The notes beneath the pieces were generated by a model. The model was not told the DNA's origin. It searched no databases and saw only the letters and a list, made by a program, of their open reading frames with translations. A stretch of DNA of 64,000 nt from Mariniflexile litorale (lineage in GTDB: Bacteria; Bacteroidota; Bacteroidia; Flavobacteriales; Flavobacteriaceae), in contig NZ_CP155618.1 in the NCBI RefSeq assembly GCF_031128465.2, positions 1,311,501 through 1,375,500 of the forward strand, in the 5' to 3' direction. The position numbers and the translations under genes were made by a program. Positions 34,861 to 43,828 of this stretch are shown here, piece by piece (positions within the stretch are counted from its first letter, which is position 1; every line of letters starts with the position of its first letter).

Positions 34861-35445
34861 TTATTTCCAAACAATGGTTTCCATAATATGTATCATGTCC
34901 TTTTGCAAATAATTTGCTGCAGGTAATATAGAATCGTAATTGGGTTTTGCGTAGAAATAAAGTGATCCTACTAAGAAGTGCTGTATGCTGTCGGTTACAT
35001 AAAATTGTGCTGGCGATGCTACATTTCCTTTTACTTCAGAAAAAACGCCATACACTTTTCGTTCTTTATTTTCATAAGGAAACACTGGAATCTCATCTGC
35101 CTTTACGGTATGCTCTAAAGTGAACTTTTGAGCGTCTCTAAGATATTCGGTTAAGATTTTTGAATCGCCTTCTATGGCCTTGTAAGTTATAAAAATAGTC
35201 CCTTTTAATGAAGGGTATTCTATATTAATACCATAGCTTTCTTTGGCTGCTGCTAAATTTTTGTACTTAATTTTAGACACTAAATTGTTTGTTTCAAAAT
35301 AAAACGGTACTTCAGCATTAATTTTTTTATACTGTGCTTCAGGATAATCTAATCTTAAATATGCCTTAGGTTTTGGAATATAATCTCCTTGTCCACATGA
35401 AAAACACATGATAATTATAACTAGTAAGTAAAAATTATGCTTCAT
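34861..35445 (-). CDS. gldD: Gliding motility lipoprotein GldD
   Basis: Required with GldE for gliding in Flavobacterium johnsoniae. The 194-residue protein has a lipoprotein signal (CFSCGQG, lipidated Cys near 17) and the GldD segments IPKPKAYLRLDYPEAQYKK near 22-40 and FYFETNNLVSKIKY. The C-terminus is YLQKDMIHIMETIVWK. It overlaps gldE by one base (TAATG), the usual gldE-gldD coupling. Its exact role in the motility/T9SS machinery is not clear from sequence. Confidence 0.92.
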   Translation of the reverse strand: MKHNFYLLVIIIMCFSCGQGDYIPKPKAYLRLDYPEAQYKKINAEVPFYFETNNLVSKIKYKNLAAAKESYGINIEYPSLKGTIFITYKAIEGDSKILTEYLRDAQKFTLEHTVKADEIPVFPYENKERKVYGVFSEVKGNVASPAQFYVTDSIQHFLVGSLYFYAKPNYDSILPAANYLQKDMIHIMETIVWK

Positions 35446-36749
35446 TAAGTTATGGTGAATTTTACAAGCTTTATCCGTTTTTTGTCTAAGGCCTCAATTT
35501 TAAAAACGTAATTTTTAAAATTTATTTTACTGTTTTGTTTTGGGAAACTCCCTGATATCTCTAAAACAAAACCTGCGATAGTTTCAGCTTCACCTTTATT
35601 TGCTTCAAAAATAGTTTCGTCTTCAATTTTAATAATTTTATAAAAATCTTTTAAGGCTGTTTTTCCTTCAAACACAAAATTATTATCGTCTAATTTAGAA
35701 TAGGTTAAATCTTCATCATCAAATTCATCACTTATATCACCTACAATTTCTTCTATAATATCTTCTAAAGAAATTAATCCTGAAGTGCCACCATATTCAT
35801 CAACTACCATAGCCAAATGCACCTTTTTCTCTTGAAATTCAGCCATTAAATCGTCCAACTTTTTGTTTTCAGGCACAAAAAATGGTTCTCTTAGTAAGGC
35901 AGACCAATCAAATTGTTTTCTATCTATATAAGGCAATAAATCTTTTACATAAAGAATTCCCTTTATTGTATCTATACTTTCCTTATAAACTGGAATACGC
36001 GAATAACCGTTTTTTATAATTTCCGGTAAAATATCGATGTATTTTTGTTCAATATTTAATGCAAAAATATCGATTCGAGGACGCATTACTTGCTTAGTAT
36101 CAGTATTGCCAAAAGAAACGATACCTTGCAATATTTTATGTTCTTCTTTGGTCGTGTCTTCTTCACTAGTAAGTTCTAATGCTTGCGATAATTGATCGAC
36201 ACTTAAATTAGATTTTTGCTTTCCTAGTTTATTATGTATACCTATAGTCATACTACGCATAGGTAAACTTAAAGGCGATAATAGAATATCTAAAACCTTT
36301 AGCGGGTAAGCCATAAAAGTGGCAAACTTTAAATTATTACGGCTAGCATATATTTTAGGCAAAATTTCGCCAAACAATAAAATTAAGAAGGTTACAACAA
36401 CTACTTCAATTACAAATTTAATAACAGGAGATGTAATGCCAGAAAACCAATCTTTAGCCAAATAAGCAAACAAAATAACAATACCAATATTTATAAAATT
36501 ATTAGCAACCAAAATAGTTGCCAATAATTTTTTTGGACGTTCTAATAAACCTTTAATTATTTGAATACGTTTCGATTTTACTTCTAATCCTTTTTCTATA
36601 TCGGTTCTTGAAAGCGAAAAAAGAGCGACTTCTGCTCCAGAGATAAGCGCAGAACAAAACAAAAGCAAAAACAATAACACGATGCCTAAAACAATTGAAA
36701 AATCAATTGCAATCATTAAACTTTTAAAACTCGCGGGGTCAGGATCCAA
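35445..36749 (-). CDS. gldE: Gliding-associated CNNM/CBS membrane protein GldE
   Basis: A 434-residue member of the CorB/CNNM hemolysin-C-like family. The N-terminal CNNM region has four hydrophobic segments (about 13-35, 72-95, 100-125 and a fourth near 140-160) with the motif SGAEVALFSLSRTDIE. Paired CBS domains follow at about 205-335 (MRPRIDIFALNIE, VYKESIDTIKGILYVKDLL, MVVDEYGGTSGLISLEDIIEEIVG). A CorC/HlyC C-domain is at about 350-434. Relatives act in divalent cation efflux; in F. johnsoniae gldE overexpression rescues gldB-type defects. Downstream gldD overlaps by one base. Confidence 0.92.
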   Translation of the reverse strand: MDPDPASFKSLMIAIDFSIVLGIVLLFLLLFCSALISGAEVALFSLSRTDIEKGLEVKSKRIQIIKGLLERPKKLLATILVANNFINIGIVILFAYLAKDWFSGITSPVIKFVIEVVVVTFLILLFGEILPKIYASRNNLKFATFMAYPLKVLDILLSPLSLPMRSMTIGIHNKLGKQKSNLSVDQLSQALELTSEEDTTKEEHKILQGIVSFGNTDTKQVMRPRIDIFALNIEQKYIDILPEIIKNGYSRIPVYKESIDTIKGILYVKDLLPYIDRKQFDWSALLREPFFVPENKKLDDLMAEFQEKKVHLAMVVDEYGGTSGLISLEDIIEEIVGDISDEFDDEDLTYSKLDDNNFVFEGKTALKDFYKIIKIEDETIFEANKGEAETIAGFVLEISGSFPKQNSKINFKNYVFKIEALDKKRIKLVKFTIT

Positions 36750-36801
36750 GTAGTATGGTTTTAGTTATACAAAGCATCTCGATATTTCGAGACATTTATT
36801 A

Positions 36802-37251
36802 TTAAAATGGTAAATCGTCTTCTTCTCCAATGGGTTCTGGAGCTTCAGGTTCTTTTCCAACGGGTTTTTGTGCTGCAGGTGTTGATGTATTTGATGCGTT
36901 ACCTTCACTTTCCTTTTTTGTAGATAAGAAGGTAAAATCTGTACATTGAATTTCTGTAGAATAACGATCGTTTCCACTTTCATCTTGCCATTTTCTAGTT
37001 TTCAATCGGCCTTCAACATATACTTTGTCTCCTTTGCTTAAATATTTTTCGCAAATTTCGGCTCCTTTATTTCTAACTACAATATTATGCCATTCTGTAT
37101 TGGTAACACGTTCATTGGTTTGTTTGCTGGTATATGTTTCATTTGTTGCTAAAGGAAATCGTCCAATACAACCGCCACCTTCAAAATAATGCATTTTTAC
37201 TTCATCACCCAAATGCCCAATTAGCATCACTTTATTTAATGTTCCAGACAT
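36802..37251 (-). CDS. ssb: Single-stranded DNA-binding protein
   Basis: A 149-residue OB-fold protein protecting ssDNA in replication and repair. It starts MSGTLNKVMLIGHLGDEVKM and includes TNTEWHNIVVRNKGAEICEKYLSKGDKVYVEGRL. A disordered linker follows from about 112, and the acidic partner-binding tip ends EEDDLPF. The order gldE-ssb-mutY on the minus strand matches flavobacterial genomes. A -7-like element, TAATTTTG, lies at 37275-37282. Confidence 0.96.
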   Translation of the reverse strand: MSGTLNKVMLIGHLGDEVKMHYFEGGGCIGRFPLATNETYTSKQTNERVTNTEWHNIVVRNKGAEICEKYLSKGDKVYVEGRLKTRKWQDESGNDRYSTEIQCTDFTFLSTKKESEGNASNTSTPAAQKPVGKEPEAPEPIGEEDDLPF

Positions 37252-37274
37252 AATTATTGTTTTTAATAGGAGAG

Positions 37275-37282
37275 CAAAATTA
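37275..37282 (-). promoter_or_regulatory. -7 promoter element of ssb
   Basis: On the minus strand TAATTTTG fits TAnnTTTG, 23 bases upstream of the ssb ATG at 37251. Confidence 0.5.
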
Positions 37283-37358
37283 CTGAATTGCTTTGCATTT
37301 TAAAGACTTGCTTTCCGTTTTTTTAAAATTAATAAAAAAATTGATTGCTTCTATTAAA

Positions 37359-38402
37359 CTAATTAAAATTAAAATGTTCAATAAAATTACCAATTAGAAT
37401 AGGCACTGCGTACGTACGTATTTTGTTTATTGGAATACTGTTTGGTAAAGACTGGCCTACTTTTACAATCCAAAACTTGGTATATAAATGTTGATGTGAT
37501 AATTTATGAATAATAACATCTTCATTATAAAGAGATAATTCAAATGAAACTTCTTTTAACAATGAATGTTTTTTAACCGCTAATTTGAAATCTTCAAATT
37601 CTAAACTTTTAGCTGTTTCAATTAAAGGGAACTGATACAAGTTTTGCCAAATACCTTTGCCTACACGCTTTTCTAAAATAGTTTTCGCATCCTTATCTAT
37701 AAAGACTAAAAAATTAAAATACTTTTTTTTCGCTTTTGCGGATTTTATTTTGACGGGGAGTTCTCCAATTTTGTTTTCATTAAAAGCAATGCATCCTTTA
37801 TTAAAAGGACAAATATTGCAATCAGGACTTTGTGGTCTGCATTGTGTTGCACCAAACTCCATGATGGCTTGATTAAAATCGGCTGGATTTTTTTTATCAA
37901 TCAACTCTTGTGCTAATTCTTTAAACTCCTTAGCACCTTTTGACAAATTAATAGGTGTATCTATGCCAAAATAACGAGACAATACTCTATATACGTTTCC
38001 ATCTACCACTGCTTCTACTTTGTTAAAACAAATGGATGCTATAGCACTTGCCGTATAATCACCAATTCCTTTCAGTTTTAATAAATCTTTATAAATAGTA
38101 GGGAAAACTCCATTTAACTCGCTGGCAATATATTTAGCTGTAGTATGCAAATTTCTGGCTCTTGAATAATACCCCAAGCCTTGCCATAATTTTAAAACAT
38201 CGCTTTCTTCGGCCTGTGCTAAATGAAAAACTGACGGAAATTCGTGTACAAATTTACTGTAATAAGGCAAACCTTGAGCTACTTGTGTTTGCTGTAAAAT
38301 AATTTCTGACAACCAAATACGATACGGGTCTTTTGTTTGTCGCCAAGGAAGATCCCGTTTATTATTTGAGTACCAGTGATTTAGAGTTTTTGAAAATATC
38401 AT
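37359..38402 (-). CDS. mutY: A/G-specific adenine glycosylase MutY
   Basis: Removes A mispaired with 8-oxoguanine. The 347-residue protein has SEIILQQTQVAQG (31-43) holding the catalytic Glu, the helix-hairpin-helix LKGIGDYTASAIA near 108-120 and AVVDGNVYRVLSRYFG with the catalytic Asp. The iron-sulfur ligands follow Cx6Cx2Cx5C (CRPQSPDCNICPFNKGC, near 187-203). A C-terminal NUDIX-like domain that reads 8-oxoG covers about 225-345. It is divergent from the HU gene. Confidence 0.96.
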   Translation of the reverse strand: MIFSKTLNHWYSNNKRDLPWRQTKDPYRIWLSEIILQQTQVAQGLPYYSKFVHEFPSVFHLAQAEESDVLKLWQGLGYYSRARNLHTTAKYIASELNGVFPTIYKDLLKLKGIGDYTASAIASICFNKVEAVVDGNVYRVLSRYFGIDTPINLSKGAKEFKELAQELIDKKNPADFNQAIMEFGATQCRPQSPDCNICPFNKGCIAFNENKIGELPVKIKSAKAKKKYFNFLVFIDKDAKTILEKRVGKGIWQNLYQFPLIETAKSLEFEDFKLAVKKHSLLKEVSFELSLYNEDVIIHKLSHQHLYTKFWIVKVGQSLPNSIPINKIRTYAVPILIGNFIEHFNFN

Positions 38403-38489
38403 TAATTAAATAAATGCTGCGAACAAAAATAAACGTTTATAATCTTAAATTTTAATGAATTAGGTTTGAAATATTGAATTTTAAATTCC

Positions 38490-38497
38490 TATATTTG
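38490..38497 (+). promoter_or_regulatory. -7 promoter element of the HU gene
   Basis: TATATTTG matches TAnnTTTG, 43 bases before the ATG at 38541. A TTTG at 38465-38468 could be the -33 element. Confidence 0.6.
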
Positions 38498-38540
38498 CAT
38501 CCCTTTTAAAATTTATAGTAACTTAAAAATATATATTAAA

Positions 38541-38831
38541 ATGACTAAGGCTGATATAGTAGCAAAAATTTCTGATAAATTAGGAATTGAAAAAGGAGAT
38601 GTTCAAGCGACAGTTGAAACATTTATGGAAGAGGTAAAATCTTCTTTAGAAAGCGGTGATAATGTTTACTTAAGAGGTTTTGGTAGCTTTATTATTAAAA
38701 CAAGAGCTGAGAAAACGGGTAGAAACATTTCAAAAAACACAACCATTAAAATACCATCTCACAATATTCCTGCATTTAAGCCCGCAAAAGTTTTTGTGGA
38801 AGGCGTTAAAACAAATGTAGAAGTTAAATAA
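38541..38831 (+). CDS. HU/IHF-family DNA-binding protein
   Basis: A 96-residue histone-like protein that bends DNA. It has the dimer helix MTKADIVAKISDKLGIEKGDVQATVETFMEEVKSSLESG (1-39), the strand motif NVYLRGFGSFIIKTRAEKTGRN, and the arm IKIPSHNIPAFKPAKVF. It is followed by the 30-residue basic protein at 38894, and both may share the promoter at 38490. Confidence 0.95.
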   Translation: MTKADIVAKISDKLGIEKGDVQATVETFMEEVKSSLESGDNVYLRGFGSFIIKTRAEKTGRNISKNTTIKIPSHNIPAFKPAKVFVEGVKTNVEVK

Positions 38832-38893
38832 AAATGCATATACTGAGTTTTTCAGTGTTAAAATAAATTATTAATTAAAAAACACACTATATT

Positions 38894-38986
38894 ATGCCAA
38901 GTGGTAAAAAACGTAAGAGACATAAGGTAGCAACGCACAAACGAAAAAAACGTGCGCGTGCTAACCGTCACAAAAAGAAAAAATAA
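38894..38986 (+). CDS. Very basic 30-residue protein, probable ribosomal component
   Basis: A short frame with ATG at 38894 and TAA at 38984-38986 encodes a peptide starting MPSGKKRKRHKVATHKRKKR and ending in four lysines. About two thirds of its residues are Lys, Arg or His. The same kind of peptide is conserved downstream of HU-type genes in Bacteroidota as far as I recall. It is not bTHX, which begins MGKGD and differs. A small ribosomal protein unique to Bacteroidota (bL38) was described in F. johnsoniae; whether this is it cannot be decided here. It is followed by a clean terminator, supporting expression. Confidence 0.75.
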   Translation: MPSGKKRKRHKVATHKRKKRARANRHKKKK

Positions 38987-38991
38987 GCCTT

Positions 38992-39018
38992 AAAAAGTAG
39001 TTATAAAACTACTTTTTT
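38992..39018 (+). terminator. Intrinsic terminator after the 30-residue gene
   Basis: AAAAAGTAGTT (38992-39002) and AACTACTTTTT (39007-39017) pair around loop ATAA, followed by another T. It lies 6 bases after the stop codon of the basic small protein. Confidence 0.88.
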
Positions 39019-39146
39019 CGGTTTAAAACAACAAAGTTCTTTGAAATGAGTTCATTAAATTTTTAGACACTTTTTAGTGTTTTATGAACTCCACGGATAT
39101 TAAAAAATCCTGTGAAAAAATAATGTATAATCCATCTGTATAATTT

Positions 39147-39217
39147 GGTTTTTAGTTGATGGTTTTTGGTTGATGGTTTTTAGTAAAAAACCTAAAACTT
39201 TGAAACTTTGAAACTTC
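39147..39217. repeat. Short tandem repeats upstream of rng
   Basis: A 14-base unit GGTTTTTAGTTGAT is repeated about 2.7 times (39147-39184), and an 8-base unit AAACTTTG about 2.9 times (39195-39217). No gene lies in 38987-39248 apart from the terminator. Confidence 0.75.
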
Positions 39218-39248
39218 AAACTAGAGCGTATGGATAAAAATTAACTTA

Positions 39249-40796
39249 ATGGATAAAGAATTGATTATTCGATCTAGTTCCGAGCACGTTGATTTTGCCT
39301 TATTAAAAGATGGAAAACTTATTGAATTACAGAAAGACGAAGATGGTAATAACTTTTCGGTTGGTGACGTGTTTATCGCCAAAATAAGAAAAGCTGTTCC
39401 TGGACTAAATGCTGCATTTGTAAATGTTGGTTATGAAAAAGATGCTTTTTTGCATTATCATGATTTAGGTCCAAAACTACCTTCTCTTTTAAAGTTCACA
39501 AAAAGTGTAAGCACAGGTAAACTAAAAGATTTTTCTTTAAAAAATTTCCCATTTGAAAAAGATATTGATAAAGACGGCAAAGTTGCCGATGTCTTAAAAT
39601 CAAATCAATCGCTATTGGTACAAATAGTAAAAGAACCCATATCTACCAAAGGCCCTAGAATAAGCTCTGAGCTTTCTATTGCTGGTAGATATATTGTTTT
39701 AGTTCCTTTTTCCAACCGTATTTCTATTTCTCAAAAAATAGAAGACAAAGATGAAAAAGACCGCTTAAAACGATTGGTAAAAAGTATTACGCCACCAGGG
39801 TTTGGCATTATTGTACGCACCGTAGCACAAGGCAAAAAAGTAGCTGAACTAGATAAAGATTTACAGAATTTGTTAGGTCGTTGGACCGCAATGTGTAAAA
39901 AGCTACATAAAGCACATCATCCAAGTAAAGTATTAGGAGAAATGAATAAAGCCTCGTCTATTTTACGAGACATATTCAATGATACCTTTACAAGTATTCA
40001 TGTTGATGATGAAGCGCTTTACATTCAAATTAAAGATTACGTGCAAGAAATTGCACCAAACAAAGAATCAATAGTTAAATTGTATCAGTCTACCGTTCCT
40101 ATTTTTGAAAAATTTGGAATTGAAAGACAAATTAAAACCTCCTTTGGAAAAACCGTTTCTATGGCAAAAGGTGCGTATCTAATTATAGAACACACCGAAG
40201 CACTTCATGTTATAGATGTTAACAGTGGAAACAGATCTAACAAGGCCAATAACCAAGAGGATACAGCATTAGAAGTTAATTTAATAGCTGCTACCGAAAT
40301 GGCTCGCCAATTACGATTACGTGATATGGGAGGCATCATCGTAGTAGATTTTATTGATATGACGAGTGCTGAACATAGGCAACAGCTGTTTAACCACCTT
40401 CGCGATGAAATGAAGGATGATAGAGCTAAGCACAAAATATTGCCTCCAAGTAAATTTGGTTTGATACAAATTACAAGACAACGCGTTCGCCCAGAAATGA
40501 ACATTAAAACTAAAGAGGAAAATCCCGACGAAGTTAATAATGGCTCTGAGGTGGAAGCGCCGATAGGTATCGTGTCTAAAATTACGCACGACCTAGAACA
40601 ACTATTAAAAAAAGACTATAAAAAGCTGACCTTAAACACACATCCTTTTATAGCAGCCTTTTTAACAAAAGGCTTTCCATCAACCCGTTCAAAATGGTTT
40701 TTTGAACACAAAAAATGGGTTAAAGTTTTACCAAGAGATGCTTACACGTATTTAGAATACCACTTTTTTGATAAAGAGGGTAAACAAATTAAATAA
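39249..40796 (+). CDS. rng: Ribonuclease E/G family protein
   Basis: Endoribonuclease for rRNA maturation and mRNA turnover. The 515-residue protein has an S1 RNA-binding domain (about 38-135, VGDVFIAKIRKAVPGLNAAFVNVGYEKDAFLHYHDL), then the catalytic RNase H/DNase I-like region with IIEHTEALHVIDVNSGN and MGGIIVVDFIDM, whose Asp residues bind Mg. The zinc-link motif CPxCxG normally just after the RQRVRP segment is absent; instead NIKTKEENPDEVNNG follows. There is no large C-terminal scaffold as in RNase E. A perfect terminator follows. Confidence 0.94.
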   Translation: MDKELIIRSSSEHVDFALLKDGKLIELQKDEDGNNFSVGDVFIAKIRKAVPGLNAAFVNVGYEKDAFLHYHDLGPKLPSLLKFTKSVSTGKLKDFSLKNFPFEKDIDKDGKVADVLKSNQSLLVQIVKEPISTKGPRISSELSIAGRYIVLVPFSNRISISQKIEDKDEKDRLKRLVKSITPPGFGIIVRTVAQGKKVAELDKDLQNLLGRWTAMCKKLHKAHHPSKVLGEMNKASSILRDIFNDTFTSIHVDDEALYIQIKDYVQEIAPNKESIVKLYQSTVPIFEKFGIERQIKTSFGKTVSMAKGAYLIIEHTEALHVIDVNSGNRSNKANNQEDTALEVNLIAATEMARQLRLRDMGGIIVVDFIDMTSAEHRQQLFNHLRDEMKDDRAKHKILPPSKFGLIQITRQRVRPEMNIKTKEENPDEVNNGSEVEAPIGIVSKITHDLEQLLKKDYKKLTLNTHPFIAAFLTKGFPSTRSKWFFEHKKWVKVLPRDAYTYLEYHFFDKEGKQIK

Positions 40797-40800
40797 TTTT

Positions 40801-40836
40801 AAAAAAGCCTTACTATTTATTTAGTGAGGCTTTTTT
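40801..40836 (+). terminator. Intrinsic terminator of rng
   Basis: Arms AAAAAAGCCT-T-ACTA and TAGT-G-AGGCTTTTTT pair, with one U-G wobble, around a short AT loop. It starts 5 bases after the rng stop and ends in a T-run. Confidence 0.9.
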
Positions 40837-40929
40837 GTTTTTAAACGTCATTGCTACAAATCCATACAACTACCTGACAAATAGTTAATTATAATATTAT
40901 ATCAAAAAGTTGAGCAATTGCTAAAGCAC

Positions 40930-41055
40930 CGCGCTTTACGCTATATCTTTTTAAAAACATCATTGCAAGAAGGAACGAAGAGCTAATCTGCTAATTTTTA
41001 ATTCTACCCAAAACTTGTGTACTTTTATTTTTAAAAAGGATGCCGCTGCAATCGC
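40930..41055. repeat. Degenerate intergenic inverted repeat
   Basis: CTATATCTTTTTAAAAA (from about 40941) and TTTTTAAAAAGGATGCCGC (from about 41028) form an imperfect inverted repeat; the outer parts (GCGCTTTACG, CTGCAATCGC) are GC-richer than the surrounding DNA. It resembles dispersed flavobacterial intergenic repeats and may be a decayed relative of the element at 1173-1268. The whole 394-bp gap (40797-41190) otherwise holds only the rng terminator. Confidence 0.4.
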
Positions 41056-41190
41056 TATTGCAAGTGTTGTGCGAGCTACAAATTATAGAATCAATACTTT
41101 AATTCTTATATTTAACTTGTAGGTAAATTTTTTACTCAAAATAAAACCGTGGGCATTATAAGCAAAAACTACTATGTATAGAAAGAAAAT

Positions 41191-41568
41191 ATGATAGCAT
41201 CTACTTTTAATTATGAATCTAATATTCTTGAAACAGAATTTAATAATGATATTAGCTCTAAAGACGTTATAGATTATATTAGTAATTTCAAAAAAAATAC
41301 TGCTTACCCTAGAAAACTAAAAAGCATTGTAATTGCAACAGATGCTAATTTTAAATTTTCGTTTAAAGATTTGAAATCTTTTAATGATGTCAAAATTGAA
41401 TCGCTAAAAAGCTACGAAATTGTGATGGTTGCCATCATTGTTAGCAGCCCTTTAACAGCAGCATTAAGCACATTATATGAAGCAATCGCCAATAATAAAA
41501 AATATAAATTCAAAGTGTTTTCTACCCGAGAGGCAGCTCAATTCTGGTTAGATAGTTTTCGTGTTTAA
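41191..41568 (+). CDS. Small SpoIIAA/STAS-like protein, unknown function
   Basis: A 125-residue soluble protein with alternating strands and helices: ILETEFNNDISSKDVIDYISNF, KLKSIVIATDANFKFSF, IESLKSYEIVMVAIIVSSPLTAALSTLYEAI and KFKVFSTREAAQFWLDSF. This pattern resembles SpoIIAA-like folds seen in many flavobacterial orphans. No catalytic motif is visible. It lacks close neighbours on its strand. Confidence 0.65.
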   Translation: MIASTFNYESNILETEFNNDISSKDVIDYISNFKKNTAYPRKLKSIVIATDANFKFSFKDLKSFNDVKIESLKSYEIVMVAIIVSSPLTAALSTLYEAIANNKKYKFKVFSTREAAQFWLDSFRV

Positions 41569-41618
41569 CTACTTTTCAAAAACTCCATAATGACATTTAT
41601 ACTTTTTATGAATTATTT

Positions 41619-42518
41619 CTACAACGACGTAGCACTAAAAGTATCTCCTTGAGATAAATCACCCGTTTCAAATCCTTTTTTAAACCATCGCATACGTTGC
41701 GCAGAAGTACCATGCGTAAACGAATCTGGAACTACCCGACCACTCGATTGTTTTTGCAATCTATCATCGCCAATGGCGTTCGCGGCATTCATGGCTTCTT
41801 CAAGGTCACCTGATTCCATCATCTGCGTCATTTGTTGAGAATGATGTGCCCAAACTCCCGCTAAAAAATCGGCTTGAAGCTCTACTTTTACCGAGTATTT
41901 ATTGTATTCTTTTTCACTAAGTTGCCCCCTTAAGCGGTTCATTTTATCTGAAATTCCTGTTATTTTTTGGATATGGTGTCCAACCTCATGAGCAATTACA
42001 TAGGCTTGAGCAAAATCTCCAGGCGCATTTAAACGACGTTCCATATCTTCGAAAAAGCCCAAATCTATATATAATTTTTCATCTCCTGGACAATAAAAAG
42101 GTCCTGTAGCACTTGAAGCAGAACCACAAGCAGAAGACACCGACCCTGTAAATAGCACTAATGTGGGCTCTCTATAATTCTTTAAAAGCTTATTCCAAAC
42201 ATCTTCTGTATTGGCTAATATAGTAGCACTAAATTCTGCTAATTCTTGATCTTCAGCACTAGGTTTATAGGGTGCAGAGGATTCGTTCTGTATAGTTCCA
42301 CCTCCTAAAAATTGTGTTATTAAACTAAGTGGATTTTTCCCCATTATTAAAGAAACAACTAAAAACCCTCCAACAATAAAAAGTCCAACTTTTGAAAAAA
42401 GAATCTTAACCAAAGGACCTAATAATGTCGGATTAAACCCTCCTATTCCTTGTCCAGATCCACCTTTGCCCCTACGGTCATCCACGTTCGAACTTTGCCT
42501 TCTACCTTGCCATTTCAT
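41619..42518 (-). CDS. Neutral zinc metallopeptidase (YpfJ family)
   Basis: I choose ATG 42518 (MKWQGRRQSSNVDDRRGKG); a TTG at 42542 adds eight residues not typical of the family. The 299-residue protein has a Gly/Arg-rich start, one TM near 35-60 (LVKILFSKVGLFIVGGFLVVSL), then the peptidase domain with the zinc motif HEVGHH near 174-179, preceded by QAYVIA. Cys residues ACGSASS and FYCPGDEKLYIDLGFF are conserved in YpfJ-like proteins. It ends with the family pattern GTSAQRMRWFKKGFETGD. It probably faces the periplasm; substrate unknown. Confidence 0.9.
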   Translation of the reverse strand: MKWQGRRQSSNVDDRRGKGGSGQGIGGFNPTLLGPLVKILFSKVGLFIVGGFLVVSLIMGKNPLSLITQFLGGGTIQNESSAPYKPSAEDQELAEFSATILANTEDVWNKLLKNYREPTLVLFTGSVSSACGSASSATGPFYCPGDEKLYIDLGFFEDMERRLNAPGDFAQAYVIAHEVGHHIQKITGISDKMNRLRGQLSEKEYNKYSVKVELQADFLAGVWAHHSQQMTQMMESGDLEEAMNAANAIGDDRLQKQSSGRVVPDSFTHGTSAQRMRWFKKGFETGDLSQGDTFSATSL

Positions 42519-42705
42519 ATTATTATCTAGTTTAATATTCAATTAATGGCTTCAATTTACATATAATTTCAATATTATAAATTAATTAAATTGAAGTTGT
42601 CGCAAAAATTTAACCAACAAATTGTTATATATATTCAAAATACTACTTTTTTAATAAATACTTTAATCAAACTATCAAGCATTTTAAATTAAGTATATGA
42701 TTTCT

Positions 42706-42713
42706 TAGTTTTG
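42706..42713 (+). promoter_or_regulatory. -7 promoter element of the FemAB-like gene
   Basis: TAGTTTTG fits TAnnTTTG, 11 bases upstream of the ATG at 42725, so the leader is very short. Confidence 0.5.
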
Positions 42714-42724
42714 CAGCAAAAAAA

Positions 42725-43828
42725 ATGATTTGTGAGTTAGAGAAAAAAGATATTGAAGAATTTAAACCAACAAATATTCTACCTCAAACCCCTTTTTGGG
42801 GGCGCGTAAAAAGAAATCAAGGATTTATACCACAAGGATTCGAATTAACTATTTCTAAAAATATATTAATTAGTACTGCTAGTTCTTTAGAAAAAGAAGT
42901 TGAAGACTTATTAATACTAATTAAGTATATAAATGATGACACTTGTATTGCATACGTTCCATATGGTCCCAAATTAGAACCTACGTTTGAAAACCAAGGC
43001 CTGTTTTTAGAACAGTTATCTGAATCCATAAAACCACATTTACCTCCTAATTGCATCTTTATCCGCTACGATTTAATTTGGGAAAATCAGTGGGCTACTG
43101 AAAAAGAATATTTTGATAATTCAGGCAATTGGATTGGCCCACCAACTAACCAAACCCAAGAATTTAGAGTAAATTTCGGCACGACTAATTGGAACTTACA
43201 AAAAAGCATTCAAGACAACCTTCCTAAAAACACTTTTTTCCTTGATTTAACTTTGAAAGAACAAGACTTGCTTTACAATATGAGATATAACACAAGATAC
43301 AATGTAAGAAAAGCAAATAAAAAAGGGATTAGAGTTCGTGAATATGGAATTGAATATATGGATATATGGTATAAATTATATCTTGACACAGCCATTCGCC
43401 ACGGCATGCCTTTACAAAATCAAGCTTTTTTTTCTACTATTTTAAAAAATCAGGATAATAACAAAAATGGTGTTACTGTAAAAATGTTAATGGCTGATAT
43501 TGATGGTAAGTTTCTTTCCTCTATGTTTTTAGTTTTATCAAAAAAAAGAGGTACTTATCTATATGGGGCATCTAAATCTTCTAAAAACAACTTAATGGCA
43601 AGTTACGCATTGCAATGGGAATCTATACGCATCGCAAAAGCATGGGGTTGTACCGAATATGACATGTTTGGCTCTGCACCAAATTTAAATCAAGCACACC
43701 CACTACACGGCATACATATTTATAAAAAAGGATTTGGTGGAGACCTTTATCATAGAATGGGATGCTGGGACTACCCGTATAATAAAAAACTGTATGATTT
43801 TTATAAATTACAAGAAGCCGTAAATTAA
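42725..43828 (+). CDS. FemAB-family aminoacyltransferase (peptidoglycan bridge type)
   Basis: A 367-residue protein of the FemAB/GNAT-fold class that moves amino acids from aminoacyl-tRNA onto lipid II or other acceptors. Typical segments are LPQTPFWGRVKRNQGF near 19-34, FIRYDLIWENQW, the MRYNTRYNVRKANKKGI helix near 189-205, and GTYLYGASKSSKNNLMASYALQWESIRIAKAWG near 277-309, followed by YDMFGSAPN. A flavobacterium has directly cross-linked peptidoglycan, so the substrate may be something else. It is divergent from the metallopeptidase. Confidence 0.88.
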   Translation: MICELEKKDIEEFKPTNILPQTPFWGRVKRNQGFIPQGFELTISKNILISTASSLEKEVEDLLILIKYINDDTCIAYVPYGPKLEPTFENQGLFLEQLSESIKPHLPPNCIFIRYDLIWENQWATEKEYFDNSGNWIGPPTNQTQEFRVNFGTTNWNLQKSIQDNLPKNTFFLDLTLKEQDLLYNMRYNTRYNVRKANKKGIRVREYGIEYMDIWYKLYLDTAIRHGMPLQNQAFFSTILKNQDNNKNGVTVKMLMADIDGKFLSSMFLVLSKKRGTYLYGASKSSKNNLMASYALQWESIRIAKAWGCTEYDMFGSAPNLNQAHPLHGIHIYKKGFGGDLYHRMGCWDYPYNKKLYDFYKLQEAVN

